Of a stretch of DNA of 64,000 nt, positions 46,397 to 58,321 are shown piece after piece. The translations under genes were made by a program, and so were the position numbers. Position 1 is the first letter of the stretch; each line of letters opens with the position of its first letter. The stretch is from Nissolia schottii. Taxonomy: Eukaryota; Streptophyta; Magnoliopsida; Fabales; Fabaceae. Below the pieces are notes generated by a model. It ran no database searches, had not been told where the DNA came from, and was given only the letters and a program-made list of their open reading frames with translations. The stretch lies in the NCBI GenBank assembly GCA_003254905.1, contig QANU01073812.1, forward strand, positions 186,583-250,582, read 5' to 3'.

Positions 46397-48167
46397 TCAG
46401 CTCGGAACCTTAGAAAGATTTAACACACTCCACAAGTCATCAACTTGGTTTCCCGATCCACCTTGGCAACCATCACAGACCTCATGCCCAGCTTTGTCAT
46501 CACCCTCTTCATCATCTTCCATCTCATTAGGGTGCTCAATGATTTCACCATCCACCACATAGTAAAATGACTTCACACGACTAAAATTCTCGTCCTTGGT
46601 CAAAAGCTTCTCTTGAGCCATGACATTCCTAAACATCTCCATGGACTCCTTGACCAATCCCCACTTCTAATCCTTCAACTTGGACTTAATCTTGATGTTC
46701 TAATTCAACACAACCTCCAAGTCCCCTTCAAGATTTTCCTTAACTAGTCTATTTTCCTCAACTTTCTTCTTCAACTCTTCATTCTCCTTCTTCAAGGTCT
46801 CCTTCTCCTTATCCAACTCATAGAAAAAGGTCGATGTCACCTCCTTCAATTTCTCCTCCAGCACCAATGCCCTTCTCTTGTAACTGCATGAACAACCCAG
46901 AGCAAAAAGCACCTCAAATGTAGTGTTACACAACCTCTTTGGAATTCTTGCAGTCCTAAAGGTATTCCTGGTCCACAGTCTTGATTAGGTGCTCAATAAG
47001 CACCCTAGTGCCAAAGAGGGAGGAGAAGAAGTTCTAAGGCAGCCCCCCAACAGGTAAGGGAAGAAGCTTTGGCTCCACCTCTGCCACCTTCTTCCCTTTA
47101 TCTCTCTTCCTCTTTTTGGAAGCAACATTTGTCAGGAGATTATATATCTTGAATCTGGGAACTAGCACTTCGGGCTAGGATTTTTGTATTCTCATCTCAG
47201 GCACCCCCTCATTCAAGATTGACGACACCTCAAGATCCTTAGAGGCATACTTGTCAATCATGCCTTCAACGTACGTTGAGGAGCCATCAATTCTGCAAAA
47301 AAAATAAAAATAAAAATGAGATAGACATCAAATTTCAACTTAGTCGAAATAAATACATAAAAGCAAGATACGGTAGAAGATGTACCTATGTGAGCCATTC
47401 TCTCTGAAACAGACACGTTAAGAAATTTCAAATCAAATTTACCCTGAACCACAATTCTATAAAAACCTTAGCCATTCTCTGCTCTTCTTTCGACATCTGA
47501 GATGACATCTTCTTGGCTTTCTTCCATTTCATTACCTAATACAAAGGGAAGAGTTAGTTACCATTGGAGTCCAAGAACTCAGACTCAATGCCCTCGTAAA
47601 ACTTTATTTGGAAATAATGTGTCCTAAACGTGTGATACAACTCTTCAAATGCTCCAAAAATATTTTCGTTGGTCCTAGCTAAACAAGACAAAACCCTATG
47701 CTTACCGTTAGAACCCTCCATTAAGGTAAACAACTCAAACCACACCTTAATAGACATGGACATGCCATAGTAATTACATATCTCCCCGAAACCTTGGAGC
47801 ATGGCCCATCTGTTCGAATGGATATGAGTGGGGGAAACTTCGACGTGGGTTATAAGACCTTCTTCTAAAACTCAAAAAACTACAATCGAATTCCAACCTC
47901 GAAAAACAAGGACCAGTACATAAAATAGGAATGACTGTCGTTCTCGTTCTCATGACCAAAACATACTTGCTCATGTTTCTTAGTACAACAAACCGTAAAG
48001 TCCTTATCTTAGGCACCACCAACACTCAATTCCTTCTCTGTACCATGATTTGACACCTCACTTTTAGTCATCTCAGAGGGCAGAAACAACACCTTTTCCG
48101 CCGCCCAGACATATTGCTTGGCTTCCGAGGAATTGCAAGGAGGAACCTCAAATTTTCGCTTCACCAT
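46397..48167 (-). pseudogene. Antisense ORF remnant of the Tat-type element
   Basis: From an ATG at 48167 the minus strand reads MVKRKFEVPP and continues in broken frames: 48025-47774, 47802-47554 (with ELFTLMEGSNGKHRVL), a coiled-coil-like Lys/Glu-rich part (46933-46700) and an acidic end (46657-46397). Long frames interrupted by few stops on one strand suggest a decayed gene, not noise. It resembles plant gypsy-type transposon-associated ORFs; the identity is inference. Confidence 0.5.
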
Positions 48168-48558
48168 AACTCAAATTGATCAAGGAATATATACTCTAAA
48201 TTTACCAAAAACCCTAAGAAAAACACTTAGAAACACTAAGAACACGTTCGTCTTACAAGCACGTAATGACAAGCAATACCAAAAGCAAAAATAGAGTTTA
48301 CCCTAAAGTTCAAATTCGTAAAATCAAAAGAAAAATAATGCTAAACATAGAAAAATGTGCGAACATACTTACTAGGACAAAGATTTGAGTCCGAAGAAGT
48401 TGAGAATGAGCACCTGCAGCCTCAAATGAGCGTGAAAGTATGAAGAAAATGCAAGACTTGAGAGTGGAGAAAATCAAGGAAAAGGAATGCAGAGGAAGCA
48501 AAGAAGAAAAAATGGAAAAGAGGGAAGAAAAAGAGTTTCTAAACTAATTATTGGGGGT

Positions 48559-48563
48559 ACACT
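48559..48563. repeat. Target site duplication CACTA, left copy
   Basis: Matches 50430-50434 around the nested solo LTR. Confidence 0.6.
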
Positions 48564-50429
48564 ATGTTGGTCTTGGCAACCAATATCTAAGAAGGGGTGA
48601 ATTGGGTATTTAAAAAATTATTTTAATTTTGATAAATATTGTATTTTCATGGAATCAAAGTTATTATGCACCGGAATATATTGAATTAAGAATAAGCTTC
48701 CTCTATTATGTATGTTAATTAAACAATAAGATCAATATAACAACTTATAAACAATTATCAACAAATGTATAATATTGCAATTCTCAAATATGCAAGACAA
48801 TAATATAAGTTTGTAATAAATAAAGAGATAGAGTTAGAGAGATTGCAAACAGTGATTTATCCCAGTTCGATCACCCTTGTGATCTACGGCCAATCCCCAA
48901 GCGTCTTGCTCAAAATTTTTCTACTATCATCAAGCTTCTAACCTAGGTGCTTGAAAAACCTTTACATCCAAGAACACTCTTCACAGTTAGGATCATCTAC
49001 CTTTGTGTTTGAGCCTCAAGAACCACCTCAGGGATACCACACCCTAATCAATCTAGAGGGATACCTCACCCTCTTTACAAGTGTATGGAATTTTTGTGTT
49101 TGATAAGAAACTCTATCAAGAGTAGATAATACAAATTGAAGCTCTATAGAAGTATTGACAATATTTCTCTTTTGCTCTTATGATGATGGAAAATAATAAT
49201 CCATTGATAGAAAGAAGTATAAGGATGATAGGAAATCAAGTCCTTGGCTAAAAATGTGAGTTTAATGGGTATTTATAGAGTTTGTAAGTGCACTAGCTGT
49301 TACTAGCCGTTACCCATTAATTCTCCAACATTTTTTGTTGAAAACTAGTCATTTTTGTCTTCTGTGACAGAGTCATTCGAATGACTCCCACTGGTCATTT
49401 GAATGACTTATGCAATTTAGCCGTTATATGTCATTTGTGTCAGAGCATTCGAATCACTTGCTCATGAGTCATTCGAATCACTTGCAATAGTCATTCAATT
49501 GACCTATGCAAGTCTTAGTCTATCTCATCCTTTTTCCTATCTTTTTTATTCCTTTGCATATCTAATTCATTTTTCGTTCCTAGAATCAAAATATCATTTA
49601 CGAGCATTATTCTAAGAGTTTAGAGAGAGATATATATCAATTTTCCTTTGACAAGAATACCTTAAGTACTAAGAAACTATATCCTTTTGACCGCTTGCTT
49701 AGACTTGGTATTCTTCATGAATTCTACCTTTGACATTACCATGTTCTTCATGAAATAAACATTTTCGCTCCGCCTTTGATTCTAGGCATCATATAAATAT
49801 GTTGCTTCTTTTTCCATCTTGTTCTTAATGCCTTAGACTTTCCTATACATAAGATTATTCACTAGAAAGTATAGCTGGTCCAATGTGTTCCAATATCTTA
49901 ATATACATCTATAGATCAATCAATGCATTATGCATATACAATTAGGCAATGGTCAAATCATTATATTAATTAAATAATATTGTTTGCCTAACATGCATGC
50001 ATTTTAACACTATAGCGCTTGATATTTATGCATATGCACATATAGACAAAAATATATCCAATAATATAGACACAAATATATCCAATAGTTAATCCATCAA
50101 GCACATATAGAGAGTTATTGGATATGTTCTCAAAAGGATGTTTCTCATATATCATTATATGATGTGTAAGCTATATGATACCATCAAATTCAATCATACA
50201 AGATCAAATGTATTCTATTTAGCATATAACATCCTTTTACATTCTAATTGTCATTATGTGTTTGTTATGTTCTATTTGCCATCATTAAGATATATTGAAT
50301 TAAAAAGAACAACTAGAAAAACCTAGTTCTACAAATATAAGCATAGACAATTAGAACATATTATATTTGTTATCGTCAAAAACATATCGAATTAAACAAT
50401 TAGAACTACTAGGTAAACCTAGTTCCACA
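48564..50429. mobile_element. Solo LTR, 1.87 kb, probably SIRE/Maximus-type copia
   Basis: Starts TGTTGGTCTTGG and ends GTTCCACA, with CACTA at both edges (48559-48563, 50430-50434). No coding and no second LTR. A cluster of ATTCGAAT-type palindromes lies at 49374-49500. The lineage is inferred from general LTR style. Confidence 0.55.
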
Positions 50430-50669
50430 CACTAGTTCTTTTGCACAAGGAGAATGGGGGCATTTCGACAAAGGTCATGAGAAGTATAAGGGCGGAAGTG
50501 TCGCGTTATAGCCACTAGCCATCATGATCTCAAAAATCAAAGCGTCAAGGCTCACACCACAAAGCTCATGGAAGTGACGTTAAGCAGGGCCATAACTTGC
50601 TTGAATTGGATCTCATTAGCATCCACTAGACTCCATTGCTTACATTGGCGAACTTGGGTTGGGGATAAT

Positions 50670-51105
50670 TGTTATGGGATAAAATGCCCGGCCCAAAAGG
50701 GCCCAATAAGCAAAGGCCCTCATAAGGAACACATACTTCGATCACAATCCAACTAAGCTTTAGTCCACATAATGACTTGCGTTGCGTATAACGCGTGAGC
50801 ATCAATAGATAAAGCACATTGGAATAAGAGTAACGACTTGGGCACAATAACCCTAACTAAAGCGCGTGCTCCCCAAGATCCGCCTAACGAATTCTACACG
50901 CATAGCTTAGCGTACAAGATACGAGATCGCAACTAACCCAAGTATAAAAGGATAATTCCACCACAAACCCTAAGGTAACGTATTCATTCTACACAATTCA
51001 CCTATCTCACACAAATCCTTACTTGAGCATTGTAATGTCTTTGCAGGTACTCACCGCCGTTGTCTTACTTGAAGAACACCGTCATCTGAGATCAGAAATC
51101 CACCC
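50670..51105 (+). repeat. 3' LTR-like block of the Tat-type element
   Basis: Starts TGTTATGGGATAAAATG after a purine-rich GGGTTGGGGATAA. Contains TATAAAAGG (50943) as a TATA signal, and ends in CTTGAGCATTGTAATG plus a GC-richer tail. The exact right end is unsure (CA at 51094 or about 51105). Confidence 0.5.
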
Positions 51106-51299
51106 AATGTGAAAATTGGCTCCGCCTCTCATGTTAGGCAACATATTTTCTCATTATATTATACCCATTATAGCCGATTTACTATCCACCTCTATTAAAT
51201 TAGATCTCCACAAAATATGAGCTCTTTTAATTTAATGGTGAATGATTTAACGGTCAATGAAAAAAAATGAGACGACACAACCTTTTCATTTATAATTTA

Positions 51300-51590
51300 T
51301 GGTGAACGTGCACCACTTCAGCTACGGTTGGTGCTTCCTGGCGGACCACCGCCTGATCACGCCACGTGTACCGTGATGATAGCGTGCCACGACGCAATCG
51401 TGCGGAGCACAAGTGTTTAACCTTTTTCTGACAAATACACAAAAAAATCCCCAGAACCTGCCTTCTCGGTTTCTTCTTAGATCTCGCCGCGTTCCGCGTC
51501 CGTACAATCGCCGGCGGTGTTTTCCGGCCGCATTTCGCCGGAAATTTCCTCGGGCCTGCGGCATCGCTGCTCGCACCCCCAGTGAAAGTA
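51300..51590 (+). promoter_or_regulatory. GC-rich first-exon region of the second TDBD gene
   Basis: A locally GC- and CpG-rich block just upstream of a possible donor (AAA|GTACGT near 51589), 500-1600 bases before the coding start. It fits a transcription start and non-coding first exon. The open minus-strand frame here is a compositional shadow. Confidence 0.45.
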
Positions 51591-52116
51591 CGTGTAATTC
51601 ACACACCTTGATTTTGTTCCGATCGTGAATGACTAGGATTAGGGTTTTGCATTTCTATTTGATTATAGACGGAGGACAAGAAACATGGCTTGAATCGATG
51701 CCGATGATAATGTCGTTTATTGTTTGTGCTTCCTCACTACAGTAACATGTAAATTCTTGGTTTTGCACTTTTGCTGTAGCTTGCATTTGTCTACTCTAAC
51801 CCGAAGTTGCTTGAAAGATGTGAACACTTGCATGTTCGATTTTAGTATAAAGAACCCACTTTTATTATTTTTGTTTATTTTACTTTTACTTGAAAGTTGA
51901 TTTTTATGTGCACATTGGCAGGAAAATTGCGTAGCTAGAAGGAGAGTGTTACATTTCTTTTTATCATAAAAAGAGAGTGTAACATTTCGAAATTGTCCTT
52001 TTGAAGTGCTTTTTATGAGCTTAGTGGAATGTTTCACTAATACCTTTTTTATTTGCTGCGGAAAGGCCAAAACAGCTACGATAGTCTTATTAAGGAGTAG
52101 TTTGCAGTGAAGGGAA

Positions 52117-55068
52117 ATGGTATGTTTTGCTCTTCATTTGTATGGAAGTTGAGGTTGAGTTGCATCTTGAAATTATTATTGTTGTTGTCTAGAAATGGAA
52201 TATGCTTACCCACCTCGTCATGCGGCCCCTCTGCCTATTTGTGGGATTCAAGTTCTTGATGTTTGTGGTTCAAGTGGGTCATGGGTTTTAAATGCTACAA
52301 CTTGGGAGGAAAAACCATTAGGACAATTGAGTTATTTGAGTTTTCTACAGCATGTGCTTTGGCTCGTTTTAAATTATGACTAAAACTTTGTGTTTTAGTG
52401 CTAGATGTCAGATGGATTTACCATTAGATTTCATGTTGCTTTGGTTCTTGGACAGTAGATTTAGTAAGAAAATGTGTATCTTGATTTATGAACTTACCCA
52501 TATGTTCTAGTTAAACAATACGATAAAGGAGTTCCTTGGATCTTTTAGTTGCATGGTTTACTAAACTTCAATTGAAATTTACATGTATGGTTTTAGGTAT
52601 ACAATATGGTAAAGCAGCTCTCTTTATCTTTTATTTGCTAATGAAACATCAATTACCAAGTGATCTTTACCTTATCAGAAGATATCCTCTTGTTGAGTCT
52701 AGTAATACATTTTAATTGACAACTTTTGATCCTACTCATCCTGCCCAAAATTTTTAAATATATGCTTTTAATATTTTGTTTTTCAGTTTCTTCTTTAGTA
52801 ACAATTAGCTGCATATGGGGTTTATGATAGTTTATGGCTACTTGATTAAGAAATTTGTCTGAAATAACTGCATTTGACTATTGTGTTAAGCTAGATGCGG
52901 ATGTTCTCATTTGATACTGTACTATCACGTGAATACATTTTTGGCTCATATTTATTTTGAGTAGTCTTAATTTAAGCTAAAGGGTCCATAGAATATGTGT
53001 AGAGGTCTTAAAGCAGCAGCCATTTGTTTTCCATTATTTTTAATATCGTTGTTGTTGTATGGATTTTTTTCCTTATTGGTGATGAGATGTATACTAAAGT
53101 ATTTTTATTGGTAGCACAGATGTGTTGCCATTTTCTAATTGGAAGTTTTCCTGTAAGGTCCTCTTTCTAAAGATATATTTTTTTTTGACAGTCTTTCCAC
53201 AATCAAGCATTTTGGATGGCAAAGAGTCCTGGTTGTTTGAATGACGGTGAAATGACATGTGAGAGTTCCTCTAGAATTGAGCCCAAGCGTGCTCATCAAC
53301 TGTTCATGGATGACCCTGAAGTGCATCTATTTCCCAATAAGAAACAGGCAGTAGAGGCTCCAAGCAATTTGTTATCAGGAATGCTAAACTCCAATATTTC
53401 TTGTTGGGGAAATTCCTCAAATTATCACTCTTTAACTGGTCATTTTACTGAGCAATTATTTGACCCACATGCAGCTAGCATGAATTTTGAAGAGGCAAAC
53501 ATTTCCTCTGTTAGCACAGATAATAAGCCAAATGTTGAGAGGAAGGATAACATAGATCCCTTTGGGAGTGGTTCTTCATTTGGTTTATCCATGTCCTCTA
53601 CATTAGAAGATCCTCAACTAGCTTTTAATTATGGAATTAGAAAAGTTAAAGTTGATGAGGTGAAGGAATCTGAGAATATCATGTCTGTTCCTACAAATAT
53701 TCCCTATGATAAGGGAATCAGCAATACATTGTCCAATCCTCATGCATACAAGGGGGGCAGTAATTCCATATCAGTGAATCTCGCCTACAACAAAGGGGAT
53801 GCCAATATGGTATTGATGGATGACATGTATGGCAGGACGGACAACAATTTAATGTCAATGGTTCAATCTTATAACAAGGGAGATGACAGCTTATCTATAC
53901 ATCAAACATACAAAGAGATTTGTAATACAATACCATTGGATCAACGATTTAGCAAGGTGGACAGTAATGCGACATCTATTGCCCAAGCTTACAACAATGT
54001 AGACGACAATTCTATGTCAAGAGACCACTTATTCAATAAGGTTGATGATGGCACCATGTCGGCAGTTCACCCCTACTGCAAGGGGGGAAATAACATGTCA
54101 TTTGTTTCTCAATCTTATGACAAAGGAGAGAGCACTATCATATCCTTTGGTGGCTGTGATTATGATGATACAAGTCCCTCTGGCATATTCATTCCGAACT
54201 ATGAACTCTTGATAGGTCAAGCACCTTCACATAACTCAGAAGCTGTGAATAAGAAAGAATTAGTTAGATCTAATTCTAATTTACTTCTGAGTACAATACA
54301 GGCATCTGCTTCTGAAACTGAAAGTGTGTCCAAGACAAAAGACGAGATAAAAATGTCAAAGAAAGCTACTTCAAATAACTTCCCTTCAAATGTCAGAAGT
54401 TTGCTATCCACCGGTATGCTTGATGGTGTCTCTGTAAAGTATAAGGCCTGGTCGCGGGAGGTAAAAATTTAGTATTCATGAGTTCATCTTTCACAGTAGC
54501 TTATCTTTCATCACATGTCTGGTTCTTCCTATGCTTGTTAGAAGGAACTTCGAGCTGTTATAAAAGGTGCCGGGTATTTATGCAGCTGTCAGTCTTGTAA
54601 TTTTTCCAAGGTAAGTTGGTTCAATCTTGGTTATAGAGGAGAATCCTTTTCGAGCCGAGTTGTTCTCTAACTAATATTACATTTCTCAAGGTTATTAATG
54701 CATACGAGTTTGAACGACATGCTGGTTGCAAGACGAAACACCCCAATAATCATATTTACTTCGAGAGCGGGAAAACTATATATGGGGTTGTACAAGAACT
54801 CAGGAGCACCCCGCAGAATATGTTATTTGAAGTTATTCAGACAGTAACTGGTTCACCTATTAATCAGAAGTCCTTTCGCATTTGGAAAGGTAATTTATAT
54901 CTTGTTCAGTTACTACTTTGATTTTAATTGTCATTGACACTTTGTTTTGTTGATACTAAATGTTGCATGTGGGTAAATATTTCTTCCTCCTATGCAGAAT
55001 CCTTTTTGGCTGCAGCGCGTGAACTCCAGCGCATTTGTGGAAACGATGAAGTAAAGCAATTGTTATAA
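52117..55068 (+). CDS. TDBD-domain protein with tandem-repeat region
   Basis: Exons: 52117-52119 (ATG only), 53192-54460, 54542-54610, 54691-54889, 54998-55068, all in phase, 536 aa. If the ATG-only start is wrong, translation can begin at 53216 (528-aa version). After an N-terminal FPNKKQAVE motif comes a region of about eleven 13-14-residue repeats (about 172-312), then FPSNVRSLLSTGMLDGVSVKY and a TDBD (Jas TPL-binding-like) module with the Cys pair CSCQSC and the HAGCKTKHPNNHIYFESG block (about 400-500). No PHD or GNAT part is present. Arabidopsis relatives are uncharacterised and sometimes labelled N-lysine methyltransferase without visible catalytic motifs. A nuclear regulatory role is inferred. 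The 69-nt and 199-nt exons equal those of the PHD/GNAT gene. Confidence 0.88.
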
Positions 55069-55950
55069 AGGGGCAATTTGAGGTTTTAAGATAGAATCAT
55101 CCTTGTTGGGTTCGTAGGAGTTATGTTTGAACGCACATTTTGCTGAATGATTTTGTCAACACTAACTTAACGTTTTGAATCTTTTTTTTCCTATTTGAGT
55201 TCCAAGTCATCCTTGGGTAAAATAGAAGGGAACTCTGCAAACAAGATGGAACATGTGTACTGCTAATTTGATGTGATGTGGCATCATATAGTCAGTAAAT
55301 TTCATGAGGGGAAATCTATTTTGATTTCACGGTCTTACATGTTCTGACTTGCATTTAACAGATTTGATGATACACTTAGATAAAGGGTTTTATTCCCTAT
55401 TAGATAAGAAGTGTTGTTCAACAAAACCTTATCCGGCTTTCCAGTAGATGTCTGCCTTTTGCAGCTTCTTATTGTCATATTTCCATTTTGTTATGTTGAA
55501 TTGAAAATGAAATTTTGTATGATCGTATTTGATAAACTTCTATACTTCCGCTGTCATATGAAGGTTCTTACTTCCTCCGTTAATTGTTGACTTTTGAATT
55601 TCATTAATAATTGATAACTCTTGGAAAAGCCCCGCCCCCCACCCAACAGTTATACTCCTATTAGATACGATTAGCGAAGAAAAAAAGAGAGGTTTAAGTA
55701 GGACGATTAATTTTATAATGTACTCATAAATTTCTTTAGTATTGAGCCTTGTCAATAATTTTCTTAATTATGTGCACATTTGAGAATGAAGGTATTTGAA
55801 AATTGAGTAATAATTGATAAGGCAGTTGATTGTAATATATGTTTACAGTCGTTGCTGCTGTTGATTAATACTTTGGCGCCCATCACTGCAACTATTTAAT
55901 GTGTTTACAAAGTTCAACCATTTGTTAGTCTCTTTTCTGGTCAAAATATG
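55069..55950. other. 3' UTR of the second TDBD gene and intergenic DNA
   Basis: T-rich, no coding seen. Confidence 0.4.
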
Positions 55951-56043
55951 TCATTCATTGAAAACCAAGGCAAAAATGGGACAAGCCCAAAGAGAAAGAC
56001 AATACAAAGCAAAGCCTATCATTACATAGGGGCCCAGCTAAAA

Positions 56044-56400
56044 TTAAGCACTTGGTCTCTCAGCGGAGATGATTCTGGCTAAGGGCGAGGGGCAGTGAAC
56101 ATTCCAGAGCCTGGGCAAAGAATCCTCCATGGTGAGCTTAGCAATATAGTGGGCGGCTTCATTACCTTCCCCCCCNNNNNNNNNNNNNNNNNNNNNNNNN
56201 NNNNNNNNNNNNNNNCCCCCCCCCCCCCCCCTCTCAGATTCAGGATGTCTCTTCCAATTGTGGTGATTTCCCATGGAAAGTTAGTTCCCCAGCAAGCTTT
56301 GATGAGAGGAAGATTGTCAGATTCAATAACGAAAGATGGGAGTCAGTAAGATTTTGCTAAAATCAAGCCTTCCCTCAGAGCCTCTGCTTTTGCAACGAAC
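56044..56400 (-). pseudogene. RNase H-like (RVT_3) remnant of a LINE-type element, with gap
   Basis: The minus strand reads an RNase H-like domain: AEALREGLILA, a stop (TGA), VIESDNLPLIKACWG with the catalytic-type Asp, then, past the gap, GNEAAHYIAKLTMEDSLPRLW to a TAA at 56044. Such domains sit at the C-terminus of plant LINE reverse transcriptases and of free RNase H-like repeats. It is broken by the stop and the N gap. Confidence 0.6.
56176..56215. other. Sequence gap (40 N) between C homopolymers
   Basis: Six C precede and about seventeen C follow the N run. It is likely an unreadable poly-C/G tract. Protein frames across it are not trustworthy. Confidence 0.95.
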
Positions 56401-56695
56401 GTGGAGGAAGTTGGGATTTTGTTTGCAGTGAGGATGAGGTGAGCGTTTTGGCTCATCTGTGGTTTAACCAATGGTGCGTGGACTGTATTAGGGGTTACGT
56501 GGAGTGGGGATGGTTATTTAGAATAGGTTAGGTGGGTAACTTCAGTTTCTAAGTTGTTTTGGTTTATATGGTAGTACTAGTGTAATAGACTCTGTTGTGC
56601 ACATATTTACATTACATTAAAAAAATAAAATATCAAGATGGGATGTCATATTTGATCCCTTACCATTTTTGTGGGGAACAAAATCTCTTATCATT

Positions 56696-57046
56696 CACAA
56701 AAATGGACACATTAGTCTATTTGTTACTTGGTCGTTTCCAAACTTAATAGAACTACACATGTGGACCGTTAACATCTTGAGTTGAATCGTTAATCCCACT
56801 GTGACACTAAAATGACGTTTTGGGCATTTCACACCTGAAAATGATGTCGTTCAATAAGTCGCAACCTTAACCCAATATCACTCCACCATAGAATGTTTTC
56901 ATGGTGATTTTGAAAATGCCCAAAACGACTTACTTTCAGTGTCATGATAGAGTTAACAAGTCATCTCAAAGAATTGACGATTTAAGTGCCCAACTTCGTT
57001 AAGTTTGGAAACGGTCAATTAAAAGAGGGATTGATGTGTATTGTGA
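56696..57046. mobile_element. Inverted-repeat MITE
   Basis: Left arm (about 56696-56830) and right arm (about 56925-57046) are reverse complements, including CGTTTCCAAACTTAA and CGTTTTGGGCATTT. The loop is about 100 bases. Ends and target duplication are unclear. Confidence 0.55.
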
Positions 57047-57054
57047 GATAATTA

Positions 57055-57360
57055 AATTATTAATTTTGTATTGCACTTTTTTGGCATCTTTGTGTAAAAT
57101 TGTGCAATTCACTTTTTTGACACCTTCCATGTAAATTAAGTATATGTTTATTTTAACATTTTTGAGATATTAATATTATAAAGAAAATTATTCTATGATT
57201 AATTATTTTTGTCACATAAAAATCATTATCTTAACTAATGTTTTGATATAAATAAATTTGTATCATAATGTATGAAAACTTTATAAAAATGTTCATCCTT
57301 TTTTTTTCAAATCATTAAATCCAAGATTTGTAATATTTCTCATCCCTATTGTGAAAACTT
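57055..57360. repeat. Third copy of the 270-bp AT-rich repeat
   Basis: Shares TGTATTGCACTTTTT, GTAAATTAAGTATATG, GAGATATTAATATTAT and ATCATTATCTTAA with 22168-22715, in the same general order. Confidence 0.5.
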
Positions 57361-57658
57361 TATAAAAAAATACATATAATATTAGTTATAAAATATTAAA
57401 GAAAGTTGAAATGTTATCTAATAACTTTGGACTTGGGTAGCTTTTCCCTAAGTATCGTGGCCTAGGTGCTTGGTGTTGTGCTAGGGTCTCTATCCAGTTG
57501 GGTCCAACACTTATTTTATTTATTATATATCTATTATTATCTTATTTAAAAAAATCAAAAGGATTTGGAATTGATTTTTAAGGATTTGAACTGAAATCCT
57601 TATATGCATATATTAGTTATATATGTCAAATATGCATATGTGCTGGCGGAATATATGC

Positions 57659-58312
57659 GAGTTTTTTACTTTATTACCTTTGTCCCAGAAACATATTATC
57701 GAAATACTCTTGTATGGAAACATATTACAAGACTACCACGGTTTCTGCTAACATGGCAGACCGGGTTGAGATTCGCCAAATGGGCTGGTAAAATATACTA
57801 GTCCCACATTGGTTAGGTCACAAACATTTTAAGTGTTTATATACATTTAATAATTGTTGTATTGGTAAAAAGAGTTGAGAAAGGAGTTGGGCTCGCGCGC
57901 ATGAGTCCAAGCCATTTGGGCTCTTCGAAGTGCAAATCGATGGATTCTCCCCCCGCACCCACGATAAAGAGTGTCCCGGTCTTTTTGCAAACTTATTTTT
58001 TGGATTTTTGTAACTTACTTAAGAACCCATGATTTTCGCATGTATTGAATTCTATGTCCAAAATGTGCTAACGTAACACATATATGAATATTTACTTACA
58101 TTTTAATTAAACAAATTAAAAAAATTAAAAATTATTTTGTGTACAATTCGTCAACACGGTTGGCGAATTCTTAATGAATTCGCCAATGTGTTTGACAAAT
58201 CTCAACCCGGCCTGCCACGTCAGCAGAAACTATGGTAGTCCTGTAATATATTTTCAGACATGGATACTTCAGTAATATGTTTCTGTGGCAGGGGTAATAT
58301 AGTAAACAACTC
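57659..58312. mobile_element. Mutator-like MITE with about 125-bp terminal inverted repeats
   Basis: 57659-57785 and 58190-58312 are reverse complements at high identity (shared CAGAAACATATTA, GTTTCTGCT, CCGGGTTGAGATT). The flanks AATATATGC (57650-57658) and AAGTTATGC (58313-58321) match in 7 of 9 positions, as a diverged 9-bp duplication. The roughly 400-bp centre has no coding. Confidence 0.6.
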
Positions 58313-58321
58313 AAGTTATGC

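Larger units (their letters stand above)
44640..51105 (+). mobile_element. Decayed Tat-lineage Ty3/gypsy element, 5' truncated
   Basis: Contains, in order on the plus strand, a broken integrase region (44645-45500), an antisense ORF remnant (48167-46397), a nested solo LTR (48564-50429), a purine tract (GGTTGGGGA, about 50657-50665) and a 3' LTR-like block (50670 to about 51105). The 5' LTR, gag, protease and RT are absent. Integrase type and an antisense extra ORF between pol and the 3' LTR both fit the Tat lineage. Confidence 0.55.

Noticed and set aside
51322..51628. Open frames on both strands in the GC-rich block
   Set aside because: High GC lowers stop frequency; no domain, and the block fits a promoter with non-coding first exon.
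52195..52383. 62-codon frame in the first intron of the second TDBD gene
   Set aside because: Fairly protein-like but without splice support to the flanking exons or a recognised motif.
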